Shown here one piece after another: positions 1-5,380 of a stretch of DNA of 6,434 nt. This DNA is from Spirochaetales bacterium. GTDB taxonomy: Bacteria > Spirochaetota > Spirochaetia > DSM-27196 > SKKC01. The stretch spans positions 1 through 6,434 of the forward strand of contig SKKC01000281.1 in assembly GCA_007121695.1 (NCBI GenBank), in the 5' to 3' direction. The translations under genes and the position numbers were made by a program. Numbering within the stretch: the first letter of the stretch is position 1; the number at the start of each line of letters is the position of its first letter. The notes under the pieces are model-generated. The model had not been told where the DNA came from. It ran no database searches and worked only from the letters and a program-made list of their open reading frames with translations.

Positions 1-53
1 CAGGTCCACCCGAAGCACAGATATATAGGAACCACTCCGGTCGTGTCTGAAGC
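1..53. other. Leader with no recognisable gene
   Basis: No coding signal can be supported here. The three forward frames close at 55-57, 26-28 and 48-50, and no reverse-strand frame resembles a known protein. The stretch is presumably the far upstream part of the tro promoter region or the intergenic end of a neighbour outside the window. An AT-rich patch (atatata, about 21-27) is visible, but no paired -35 and -10 was found with it. Confidence 0.4.
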
Positions 54-82
54 TTGACTTTTGTTAGTCTATGTTCTAAATT
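54..82 (+). promoter_or_regulatory. Putative sigma70-type promoter of the tro operon
   Basis: TTGACT at 54-59 matches five of six bases of the -35 consensus. After a 17-nt spacer, TAAATT at 77-82 matches four of six bases of the -10 consensus. Transcription would start near 89-90, leaving about 40 nt of leader before the troA ATG. The position just upstream of the first gene of a tightly packed operon fits. The -10 match is modest, so the exact element is a prediction. Confidence 0.45.
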
Positions 83-99
83 TTGACGCATCAAATATT
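78..99 (+). promoter_or_regulatory. Interrupted 22-bp palindrome, candidate TroR operator
   Basis: The core is TTTGA (82-86), CGCA, TCAAA (91-95), a perfect 5-bp inverted repeat around a 4-bp centre. Outer AA (78-79) pairs with TT (98-99), so eight of eleven base-pair positions are symmetric over 22 bp. It covers the predicted -10 and start site, where a repressor of the DtxR/MntR family would block RNA polymerase. From memory, the Treponema pallidum TroR site is also a roughly 22-nt dyad at the tro promoter. A DtxR-family gene closes this operon, so autoregulation through this site is a reasonable inference. Confidence 0.5.
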
Positions 100-119
100 G
101 GCTGCTCAATTGCCGATAT

Positions 120-124
120 AGGAG
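120..124 (+). promoter_or_regulatory. Ribosome binding site of troA
   Basis: AGGAG lies 6 nt upstream of the ATG at 131. This is the strongest Shine-Dalgarno sequence at the front of the operon and fixes the troA start. It contrasts with the poor site in front of troB. Confidence 0.7.
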
Positions 125-130
125 TTTTGT

Positions 131-1111
131 ATGGTAAAGAAGTTGCTGCTGTGCAGTCTCATTGCCCTTACAGGAGTCATGTCTGTCGTGGCAGGCGGGC
201 GATCAGAACCCGACGACGTTCGGAGTACCGACGACTTGATCGATATAGTCGCAACAACAGGTATGATCGGCGATATCGTCGCCCATGTTGTCGGCAGTAG
301 AGGATCCGTGTTCGTCCTCATGGACGACGAGATCGACCCGCATCTGTTTCGTCCAACAAGGTCCGACATTGCCCGCATGCAGCAGGCGGACATCATTTTT
401 TACAATGGACTGAATCTCGAAGGCCAGATGGCCGACACCCTGGTGCAGCTTGCCCGGGAACGTCCGGTGTTTGCCGTTACCGAACTGTTCGAAGAATCGG
501 TATTGCTCGAGGACGAAGACGACGACGACTACTTCGATCCGCACCTGTGGATGGATGTGTCTCTGTGGATGCAGGCTGTAGAGAAGGTTGTTTCCGCCAT
601 GTCGGAATTCGATCCTGCACGGGCTGACTACTATCGCGACAACGCGGACGCGTATCTGCTTGAACTCGCTGAACTCGACGCGTATGCGCGGGAGGTTATT
701 GCAAGTGTTCCCGCAAACCGGCGTTTTCTCGTGACCGCACACGATGCCTTTCAGTACCTCGGACAGGCATACGGCATCGAAGTGATTGGCGTGCAGGGTA
801 TCAGCACCGAGTCGGAAGCGGGTCTTGAAGACATTAACAGCCTCGTGAACTTCATAGTACGAAATCAGATCACCGCCGTGTTCGCGGAGACGACCGTCGC
901 AGATCGAGCCCTCATGGCGGTTATCGAAGGTGCGGCCGCGCAGGGTCACGAGGTATTGATCGGTGGCGAGTTGTTTTCTGACGCGATGGGGCCATCGGGC
1001 ACCTGGGAAGGTACCTACATCGGCATGATAGATCATAACGTGACGACGATCGCGCGCACTCTTGGTGGATCGCCGCCGCCGCGCGGATTTCGCGGTAGAC
1101 TGTCGCCGTAA
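131..1111 (+). CDS. troA: Metal ABC transporter substrate-binding protein (TroA/MntA/ZnuA family)
   Basis: This is a 326-residue cluster A-I (cluster 9) periplasmic protein that should bind a divalent metal (Mn, Zn or Fe) and deliver it to the TroCD permease. A basic start (MVKK) and a hydrophobic stretch to about residue 21 form a Sec signal, with a plausible cleavage site at VVA-GG. There is no lipobox cysteine, so it is either secreted or anchored by an uncleaved signal. The four family metal ligands are in place: His71 (DPHLF), His138 (DPHLW), His204 (VTAHDAF) and Asp284 (LFSDAMG). The loop before His138, often His-rich in ZnuA proteins, is instead an acidic run (residues 127-133, E and D only). 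The C-terminus ends in an extra Pro/Arg/Gly-rich tail. It is the first gene of the operon, with a good AGGAG site. Three His plus one Asp matches T. pallidum TroA, but metal preference cannot be read from sequence. Confidence 0.93.
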   Translation: MVKKLLLCSLIALTGVMSVVAGGRSEPDDVRSTDDLIDIVATTGMIGDIVAHVVGSRGSVFVLMDDEIDPHLFRPTRSDIARMQQADIIFYNGLNLEGQMADTLVQLARERPVFAVTELFEESVLLEDEDDDDYFDPHLWMDVSLWMQAVEKVVSAMSEFDPARADYYRDNADAYLLELAELDAYAREVIASVPANRRFLVTAHDAFQYLGQAYGIEVIGVQGISTESEAGLEDINSLVNFIVRNQITAVFAETTVADRALMAVIEGAAAQGHEVLIGGELFSDAMGPSGTWEGTYIGMIDHNVTTIARTLGGSPPPRGFRGRLSP

Positions 1112-1132
1112 TCAGTTGATACTCTTTGGATC

Positions 1133-1972
1133 ATGAAAAACTCAATTTTGAGTTTGCAGAAAAAGACACGTGGAGCGGCTCCTGTCCAGGAGCCGTTTGC
1201 TCCCGATCCTGCAGACACCTCTGCGCTGCACGTCCGTGATTTAACGGTGGCATATTACCGTAAACCCGTCCTGTGGGATGTCGATCTTGATGTCCCGCAC
1301 GCCGTGGTGGCCGGGATCGTCGGACCAAACGGTGCAGGAAAGAGTACGCTCATAAAGGCGATTCTCGACCTTGTGCCCCACACATCCGGGACCGTCAAAA
1401 TCTTCGGGCAGCCGTATCGGCGCCAAAGACGACGCGTGGGCTACGTACCGCAACGCGAGAGCGTAGACTGGGAGTACCCCATTACTGCGCTCGAGCTTGT
1501 TGCCATGGGCCTGTACCGGAAAATCGGATGGTTTCGACCCGTCGGGCAGGCCTACCGGAAGCAGGCGCTCGAGGCTCTTGCCGACGTTGGTATGGCGGAC
1601 CTTGCACACCGGCAAATCAGCAGGCTTTCGGGTGGACAGCAGCAGCGCATCTTTCTCGCGAGAGCGCTGGTGCAGGACGCCGAGGTATACTTCATGGACG
1701 AACCGTTTGCAGGAGTCGACGCTTCGACCGAGAAGGCGATAATCGAGATCCTGCAACGACTTCGAGCCGACGGAAAGACGGTATTCGTCGTGCACCACGA
1801 TCTTGAGACGGTGCGGCAGTACTTCGACTATCTCATTATGCTGAACATGCGCATCGTCGCGGCAGGTCCGGTTTCAGACGTATTTACGAGCGAAAACCTC
1901 AGACGCACGTACGGTGGACGGCTGACCCTGCTCGACCGGGCCGTGGATGCCATTGGAAGGACTCCGGAATGA
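1133..1972 (+). CDS. troB: Metal ABC transporter ATP-binding protein
   Basis: This 279-residue cytoplasmic ABC ATPase powers metal import through TroCD. The motifs are complete: Walker A GPNGAGKST (64-72), Q-loop Gln107 (YVPQ), signature LSGGQQQR (165-172), Walker B VYFMDEP (185-191), D-loop GVDA and switch His222 (VVHHD). The sequence RESVDWEYPITALELV after the Q-loop is typical of Mn/Zn/Fe importers of this family. The ABC fold begins near residue 32, so there is an unusual polar N-terminal extension of about 30 residues. No in-frame ATG or GTG lies between the ATG at 1133 and the first beta strand, so I keep 1133, although TTG at 1148 or 1154 is possible. The Shine-Dalgarno is poor (GGA at 1128-1130, only 2 nt away) and two palindromes fill the first 60 nt. 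The stop overlaps the troC start as ATGA. Confidence 0.95.
   Translation: MKNSILSLQKKTRGAAPVQEPFAPDPADTSALHVRDLTVAYYRKPVLWDVDLDVPHAVVAGIVGPNGAGKSTLIKAILDLVPHTSGTVKIFGQPYRRQRRRVGYVPQRESVDWEYPITALELVAMGLYRKIGWFRPVGQAYRKQALEALADVGMADLAHRQISRLSGGQQQRIFLARALVQDAEVYFMDEPFAGVDASTEKAIIEILQRLRADGKTVFVVHHDLETVRQYFDYLIMLNMRIVAAGPVSDVFTSENLRRTYGGRLTLLDRAVDAIGRTPE
1138..1155 (+). repeat. Near-perfect 18-bp palindrome at the start of troB
   Basis: Arms AAACTCAA (1138-1145) and TTGAGTTT (1148-1155) are exact inverse complements around a 2-nt TT centre. The element starts at codon 2 of troB. Its AT-rich, 18-bp two-fold symmetric form would suit a DtxR/MntR-type operator. In mRNA the 2-nt loop is too tight for full pairing, but a shortened hairpin could form next to the initiation codon. 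It shares the TTTTGA word with the promoter palindrome at 78-99, but the half-sites are in the opposite order. Confidence 0.5.
1176..1195 (+). repeat. GC-rich 20-bp palindrome in 5' coding part of troB
   Basis: Arms CGGCTCCTG (1176-1184) and CAGGAGCCG (1187-1195) are perfect inverse complements separated by TC. In RNA the inner pair would open to give a strong GC-rich stem of about 8 bp. No U-tract follows, so it is not a standard terminator. A stable stem between troA and the rest of the operon could protect troA mRNA from 3' decay or reduce troB translation, giving more binding protein than transporter. This is inference from position and symmetry. Confidence 0.5.
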
Positions 1973-3300
1973 TGGTTGACCGGCTGCTTCGAGTGCTGAC
2001 CCTTGCCGATTACAATACCCGGGTTGTCATGTTCGGCACCGTGATGCTCGGAGTAACCGGTGGTGTAGTCGGTGTGTTTCTGCTCTTGCGTCGGCGAGCG
2101 CTTCTGGCTGACGCTGTCAGTCATGCCGCACTTCCCGGCGTCGCTACCGCGTTTATGCTCGTTATGGCTTTCGGGGGCGACCCGAGAAGTCTGCCGCTTC
2201 TTCTGCTCGGTGCGCTTGTGTCCGGTCTGCTCGGCATGGTCTGTGTGCTCATGATTTCCCGCTATACCAGACTGTCGCAGGATGCGGCGCTCGGAATCGT
2301 GTTGAGCGTATTCTTCGGATTCGGCATTGTGCTGCTTGGGATCATACAGCGTATGCGAGGAGCTCCGGCAGCTGGGTTGAACCATTTCATTTACGGGCGA
2401 ACCGCCTCGATGATTCGGTCCGACGCCCTGCTCATAGGTGTCGCGGCGATCGTGGTACTGGTGATCACCGTATTGCTGTTCAAGGAGTTTCGGCTGTTCA
2501 CCTTCGATCCCGGATTCGCTTCGGGTGACGGATGGCCGGTACATCGACTTGATGCCCTGCTCATGACCCTCGTAGTTTCGGTTACGGTAATTGGCCTGCA
2601 GGCAGTCGGCATAATTCTCGTCATCGCAATTCTGGTTCTTCCGCCAGCCACGGCGCGTTTCTGGACCGACCGGCTGGCGCCGATGGTTGTACTGTCCGGC
2701 GTGCTGGGTGCCATCGGTGCCTACGCGGGTACCGCGCTCAGTGCAAGTATGCCTCGTATGCCCGCTGGTGCGGCAATCGTCGTCTCGCACGGTTCACTGT
2801 TCGTACTGAGTATGCTGTTCGGTCGGGTCCGCGGCGTGCTCCACGAACTGTCCGCACAACGGCGCCTGTCCCGGCGGACCCTGAAACAGAATCTCCTGCG
2901 TGCGCTCTATGAGTGCGAAGAGACCGGTGATATCGCGACTCCCGAAACCCAGACCTTGCACCTGTTGCGAGCGCGTGGGTGGTCGCCTCGTGAGTTGCGG
3001 ATGGCTATCCGGCTTCTTCGTCGAGAAAAAAGCATCTACCAGTCGACCGATGGGCGGTGGCTGTTCAGCGAAGCCGGACGGGTCAGGGCCGCACGTGTCA
3101 CGAGGAACCACCGGCTCTGGGAGGTGTATCTGCTCGAGCACGCCGATACGGCGCCCGCACATGTCGATCAGGGTGCTGACTATATCGAACATGTGCTCGG
3201 AGATGAACTTATAAGCGAACTGGAACGCGCGATACCCCGCTTTGGCAAAGTGGTACCGGCAAGTGTGCACGTGATCGACTCTGCAGGACGGCCTACATGA
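1969..3300 (+). CDS. troC: Metal ABC transporter permease with C-terminal DtxR-like domain
   Basis: This 443-residue inner-membrane permease is one of two channel subunits. Residues 1 to about 285 are an ABC-3 family membrane domain of roughly eight or nine hydrophobic segments (about 19-40, 52-70, 75-96, 106-126, 153-171, 196-226 as two, 236-257, 266-284). Family landmarks are ADAVSHAALPGVA (47-59) and FTFDPGFA (177-184). Usual members end at 260-300 residues. This one continues with a soluble tail of about 150 residues that resembles DtxR/MntR: a winged-helix-like part (about 303-375) and a dimerisation part with HRLWE (381-385), His398 and DYIEH (404-408). The ATG at 1969 overlaps the troB stop (ATGA), with AAGGA at 1957-1961. 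A second ATG directly follows, so the start could be one codon later. The symbol troC is assigned by order and could be swapped with troD. Confidence 0.9.
   Translation: MMVDRLLRVLTLADYNTRVVMFGTVMLGVTGGVVGVFLLLRRRALLADAVSHAALPGVATAFMLVMAFGGDPRSLPLLLLGALVSGLLGMVCVLMISRYTRLSQDAALGIVLSVFFGFGIVLLGIIQRMRGAPAAGLNHFIYGRTASMIRSDALLIGVAAIVVLVITVLLFKEFRLFTFDPGFASGDGWPVHRLDALLMTLVVSVTVIGLQAVGIILVIAILVLPPATARFWTDRLAPMVVLSGVLGAIGAYAGTALSASMPRMPAGAAIVVSHGSLFVLSMLFGRVRGVLHELSAQRRLSRRTLKQNLLRALYECEETGDIATPETQTLHLLRARGWSPRELRMAIRLLRREKSIYQSTDGRWLFSEAGRVRAARVTRNHRLWEVYLLEHADTAPAHVDQGADYIEHVLGDELISELERAIPRFGKVVPASVHVIDSAGRPT
2836..3297 (+). other. DtxR/MntR-like domain fused to TroC
   Basis: This covers about residues 290-443 of TroC. 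The segment with RGWSPRELRMAIRLLRRE (336-353), followed by a short strand pair and an FSEAGR turn, reads as a degenerate winged helix. The next helices contain HRLWE (His381, Glu385), His398 and Asp404-x-x-Glu407-His408. These align with DtxR His79, Glu83, His98, Cys102, Glu105 and His106, with a two-residue insertion after the His98 equivalent. The DPxGxPIP motif that ends this domain in TroR is not retained. Because it follows the last membrane segment, it should face the cytoplasm near TroB. Metal binding is inferred from these residues. Confidence 0.8.
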
Positions 3301-4619
3301 TCTGGACCATGCTTGACACCTGGATCGTAGTCGCCGCCGTACTCGCTGGAGCGACCTGTGCGCTTGTCGGATCGTTTCTCGTGCTGAAGAAAGTCAGCAT
3401 GATGGGAGACGCGATCAGCCATTCAGTGCTGCCGGGTATAGCAGTTGCGTTCATTGTCACGGGAACGCGTTCCGGGACCGCCATGTTTGTGGGGGCGGCA
3501 GTCGTCGGAGTTCTGACCGCGGTTCTGGTGCACGCAATTAATTACTATTCGCGACTCGAAGAGGGCGCGTCCATGGGAGTGGTGTTTACGGTCCTCTTCG
3601 CGATCGGGCTTATCCTTATTGAGCAGGCGGCTCGTCACGTCGACATTCATCCGGAGCACGTTCTCTTCGGCGCGGTCGAGCTCGTACCTCTCCACCTGGT
3701 TCAGGTGTTCGGATTCGCAGTTCCGCGTGGCGTCCTTATGTTGCTGGTGGTGTTTGCGATAGATCTGTCAGTCATTGCGCTGTTCTTCAAGGAACTGCGA
3801 CTCGCCACGTTCGACCCGGAACTTGCGACCACTCTTGGCATACACGCGACCTACATTCACTACATGCTTATGGTGCTTGTTGCGCTTACTACCGTTGCGG
3901 CGTTCGAGGTCGTCGGCAGCATTCTTGTTATCGCCATGCTTATTGTCCCTGGCGCGACCGCCTGGTTGCTGACCCGACGGCTGTTACCCTTTCTTGTGGT
4001 AAGTGTCGGCGTAGCAGTCGCAGCAGCAGTTCTTGGCCATATTGCCGCGATCACGGTGCCACCATTATTTGGTTACGTGGATACGAGCACGGCGGGTTCC
4101 ATGGCAACCGTGCTTGGCTGTATCTTCTTTGTTGCCATGTTCTGCGCACCTGAACAGGGCATTATCGCCCGTGGCTTTGACGTTGTGCGCCTTCGTCTTT
4201 CGATAGGTACTCAGGATGTTCTCGGGCTTCTTGCACGCGCCGCGGAACGGCCTGGTACGGACGCAGGACGTCTGTCGGCATCGGACCTGCGGACGCTGAG
4301 ACGGTCACCGTTTGCAGCACGTCGCGTGAAGCTTGCGGCGATACTCGGTCTGCTGCGCATGAAGGGCCTCATTGCGCTTCGCAATGGCAGCTACGAAATG
4401 ACCGTTCGTGGAAAAGAGCAGGGGCGGCAGATTCTCCGTTCGCACCGACTGTGGGAACGGTATTTTTATGACGACGGAAACGTCGACATGAGCGAGCTTC
4501 ACCCTGCGGCAGACGTCCTTGAACATTACACGAGTGCCCGTCTTGGCGATGATCTATCCGAACGATTCGCCGGAGAGTATTCTGACCCGCAGGGTCGACC
4601 CATTCCCGACAAGGAGTAG
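3297..4619 (+). CDS. troD: Metal ABC transporter permease with C-terminal DtxR-like domain (second subunit)
   Basis: This 440-residue inner-membrane permease pairs with TroC. The membrane part (residues 1 to about 290) has ABC-3 family landmarks GDAISHSVLPGIA (38-50), ATFDPELATTLG (170-181) and the hydrophobic FEVVGSILVIAMLIVPGAT core (203-221). As in TroC, a tail of about 140-150 residues follows and resembles a DtxR/MntR repressor. The ATG at 3297 overlaps the troC stop as ATGA and is preceded by AGGA at 3285-3288, which points to coupled translation and equal subunit numbers. The two permeases are clearly homologous but divergent, as expected for an obligate heterodimer. The last residues of the gene carry the AAGGAG that serves troR. 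The symbol is by operon order. Confidence 0.9.
   Translation: MIWTMLDTWIVVAAVLAGATCALVGSFLVLKKVSMMGDAISHSVLPGIAVAFIVTGTRSGTAMFVGAAVVGVLTAVLVHAINYYSRLEEGASMGVVFTVLFAIGLILIEQAARHVDIHPEHVLFGAVELVPLHLVQVFGFAVPRGVLMLLVVFAIDLSVIALFFKELRLATFDPELATTLGIHATYIHYMLMVLVALTTVAAFEVVGSILVIAMLIVPGATAWLLTRRLLPFLVVSVGVAVAAAVLGHIAAITVPPLFGYVDTSTAGSMATVLGCIFFVAMFCAPEQGIIARGFDVVRLRLSIGTQDVLGLLARAAERPGTDAGRLSASDLRTLRRSPFAARRVKLAAILGLLRMKGLIALRNGSYEMTVRGKEQGRQILRSHRLWERYFYDDGNVDMSELHPAADVLEHYTSARLGDDLSERFAGEYSDPQGRPIPDKE
4194..4616 (+). other. DtxR/MntR-like domain fused to TroD
   Basis: This covers about residues 300-440 of TroD. A helix-rich wing region (about 305-372, including RRVKLAAILGLLRMKGLIAL) leads into RSHRLWERYF (His383, Glu387) and then HPAADVLEH: His402, Asp406, Glu409 and His410. 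The spacing is exactly that of DtxR His98, Cys102, Glu105 and His106. It ends with DPQGRPIP, the counterpart of DPHGDPIP in the neighbouring TroR. It is thus the better preserved of the two fused domains. Compared with MntR, Asp replaces the first Glu of the E-x-x-E-H motif, a conservative change for metal binding. Confidence 0.83.
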
Positions 4620-4626
4620 CGTTGTG
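4611..4626 (+). promoter_or_regulatory. Ribosome binding site and GTG start that fix troR
   Basis: AAGGAG at 4611-4616 overlaps the end of troD and sits 7 nt before GTG at 4624-4626. An in-frame ATG exists at 4519 inside troD, but it would add 35 residues unlike any DtxR protein. The GTG start places TVEQYIKTIF at residues 5-14, where the family's first helix is expected. Confidence 0.8.
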
Positions 4627-5307
4627 CCGACAAGCACAGTCGAACAGTATATTAAGACGATTTTTCAGCAGGAAGAACGCGCAACCGGTGGTATCGTGCA
4701 AATGAAGCAGTTGTCGGAAGCGATGGGAGTCACCCCGGGTACTGCAACCGCAATGGTAAAGCATCTGGCAGAACGCGAGCTCATTAACTACCTGCCACGC
4801 AAGGGAGTGCGACTGACGTCGCAGGGACGGGCGCTCGCGCTCACCATGGTTCGCCGCCACAGACTCATAGAAACCTTTCTCGAAAACGTGCTCGGCTATG
4901 ACTGGAGCGAGATACACGAAGACGCCGAGCGCCTCGAGCACGCAGTCTCGGACAAGTTTATCGAACGCATCGACGCGTATCTCGGCTTTCCTCCTGCAGA
5001 CCCGCACGGCGACCCGATTCCATCCGCCGAAGGTCACATTACCCGACGCGAGTCCGTTCCACTCGACCGCTGCGAGGCCGGCGACTCCATCCGCATCGCG
5101 CGCCTTCGAAACGACGACCCTGCTTTCCTGCTGCTCATGAAGGAGCAGCATCTGACACCTGGAGAGGCATTCGTCGTGACCGACAAGAACGAGACCGCGG
5201 GTACGCTGACTGTCCGGCATGAGCAGGCCGGGCGCTCGTCGGCAGTACCGTTCACCATAAGCATGGCCAACAGTGCCAGGATCATGGTGGAGACCGGGTC
5301 TGCGTGA
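4624..5307 (+). CDS. troR: Metal-dependent transcriptional repressor, DtxR/MntR family
   Basis: This 227-residue cytoplasmic repressor should bind the tro promoter when loaded with Mn2+ or Fe2+ and so limit uptake. It has an N-terminal winged helix (about 1-72; recognition helix near TPGTATAMVKHL, 37-48), a metal-binding and dimerisation domain (about 73-140) and a C-terminal SH3/FeoA-like domain (about 145-227). Metal-site residues, numbered from the GTG start, match DtxR numbering: His79, Glu83, His98, Glu102, Glu105 and His106. Glu102 (Cys in DtxR) is MntR-like. The position of DtxR Met10 or MntR Asp8 is Gln8, which is unusual. The SH3-like domain makes it DtxR-like in length; the T. pallidum protein, as I recall, is shorter. 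It is last in the operon, 4 nt after troD, so its synthesis rises with the transporter. The likely target is the palindrome at 78-99. The name troR rests on context. Confidence 0.9.
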   Translation: MPTSTVEQYIKTIFQQEERATGGIVQMKQLSEAMGVTPGTATAMVKHLAERELINYLPRKGVRLTSQGRALALTMVRRHRLIETFLENVLGYDWSEIHEDAERLEHAVSDKFIERIDAYLGFPPADPHGDPIPSAEGHITRRESVPLDRCEAGDSIRIARLRNDDPAFLLLMKEQHLTPGEAFVVTDKNETAGTLTVRHEQAGRSSAVPFTISMANSARIMVETGSA

Positions 5308-5365
5308 TCTGATCGCGATCTGCGCGCTTTACTATCCCCCTCATGTTCACTACCTTTGCGAACCT
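5308..5365 (+). other. Gap between troR and the reductase gene
   Basis: This is the only sizeable + strand gap after the operon. It contains the perfect 10-bp palindrome GATCGCGATC (5311-5320) and a weak -10-like TACTAT (5330-5335) without a convincing -35. I see no stem followed by a T-run, so no clear terminator for the tro operon. The reductase may be transcribed by read-through or from a weak promoter here. Confidence 0.35.
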
Positions 5366-5380
5366 GGAGGAATGACTTGA
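5366..5380 (+). promoter_or_regulatory. Ribosome binding site, TTG start and overlapping mini-ORF of the reductase gene
   Basis: GGAGG at 5366-5370 is 6 nt before TTG 5377-5379, which opens the reductase frame as M-NFTLQNG, the normal start for this family. An ATG at 5372 lies only 1 nt after GGAGG, is out of frame and reads ATG ACT TGA, with its stop overlapping the TTG. An earlier in-frame TTG at 5356 has no ribosome binding site. Confidence 0.7.

Noticed and set aside
203..1036. Long open frame on the minus strand opposite troA
   Set aside because: It shows no recognisable motif, has no ribosome site and lies wholly within troA, whose metal ligands and signal peptide are evident.
1828..2790. 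Long open frame on the minus strand opposite troB end and troC
   Set aside because: Its translation is rich in His, Gln, Arg, Thr and Ser with no domain pattern, as expected for the antisense of membrane-segment codons; troC on the + strand has clear family motifs and operon overlaps.
4519..4623. N-terminal extension of troR from an upstream ATG
   Set aside because: It would overlap troD by about 100 nt and add residues not found in DtxR proteins; AAGGAG at 4611-4616 fits the GTG at 4624.
4369..5220. Long open frame on the minus strand opposite troD tail and troR
   Set aside because: It mirrors two well-supported + strand genes, with an irregular Cys/His/Arg-rich composition and no family features.
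5311..5320. GATCGCGATC palindrome as operator or terminator
   Set aside because: The perfect 10-bp symmetry is short, built from two GATC words, has no loop or T-run and no link to a promoter that I can support.
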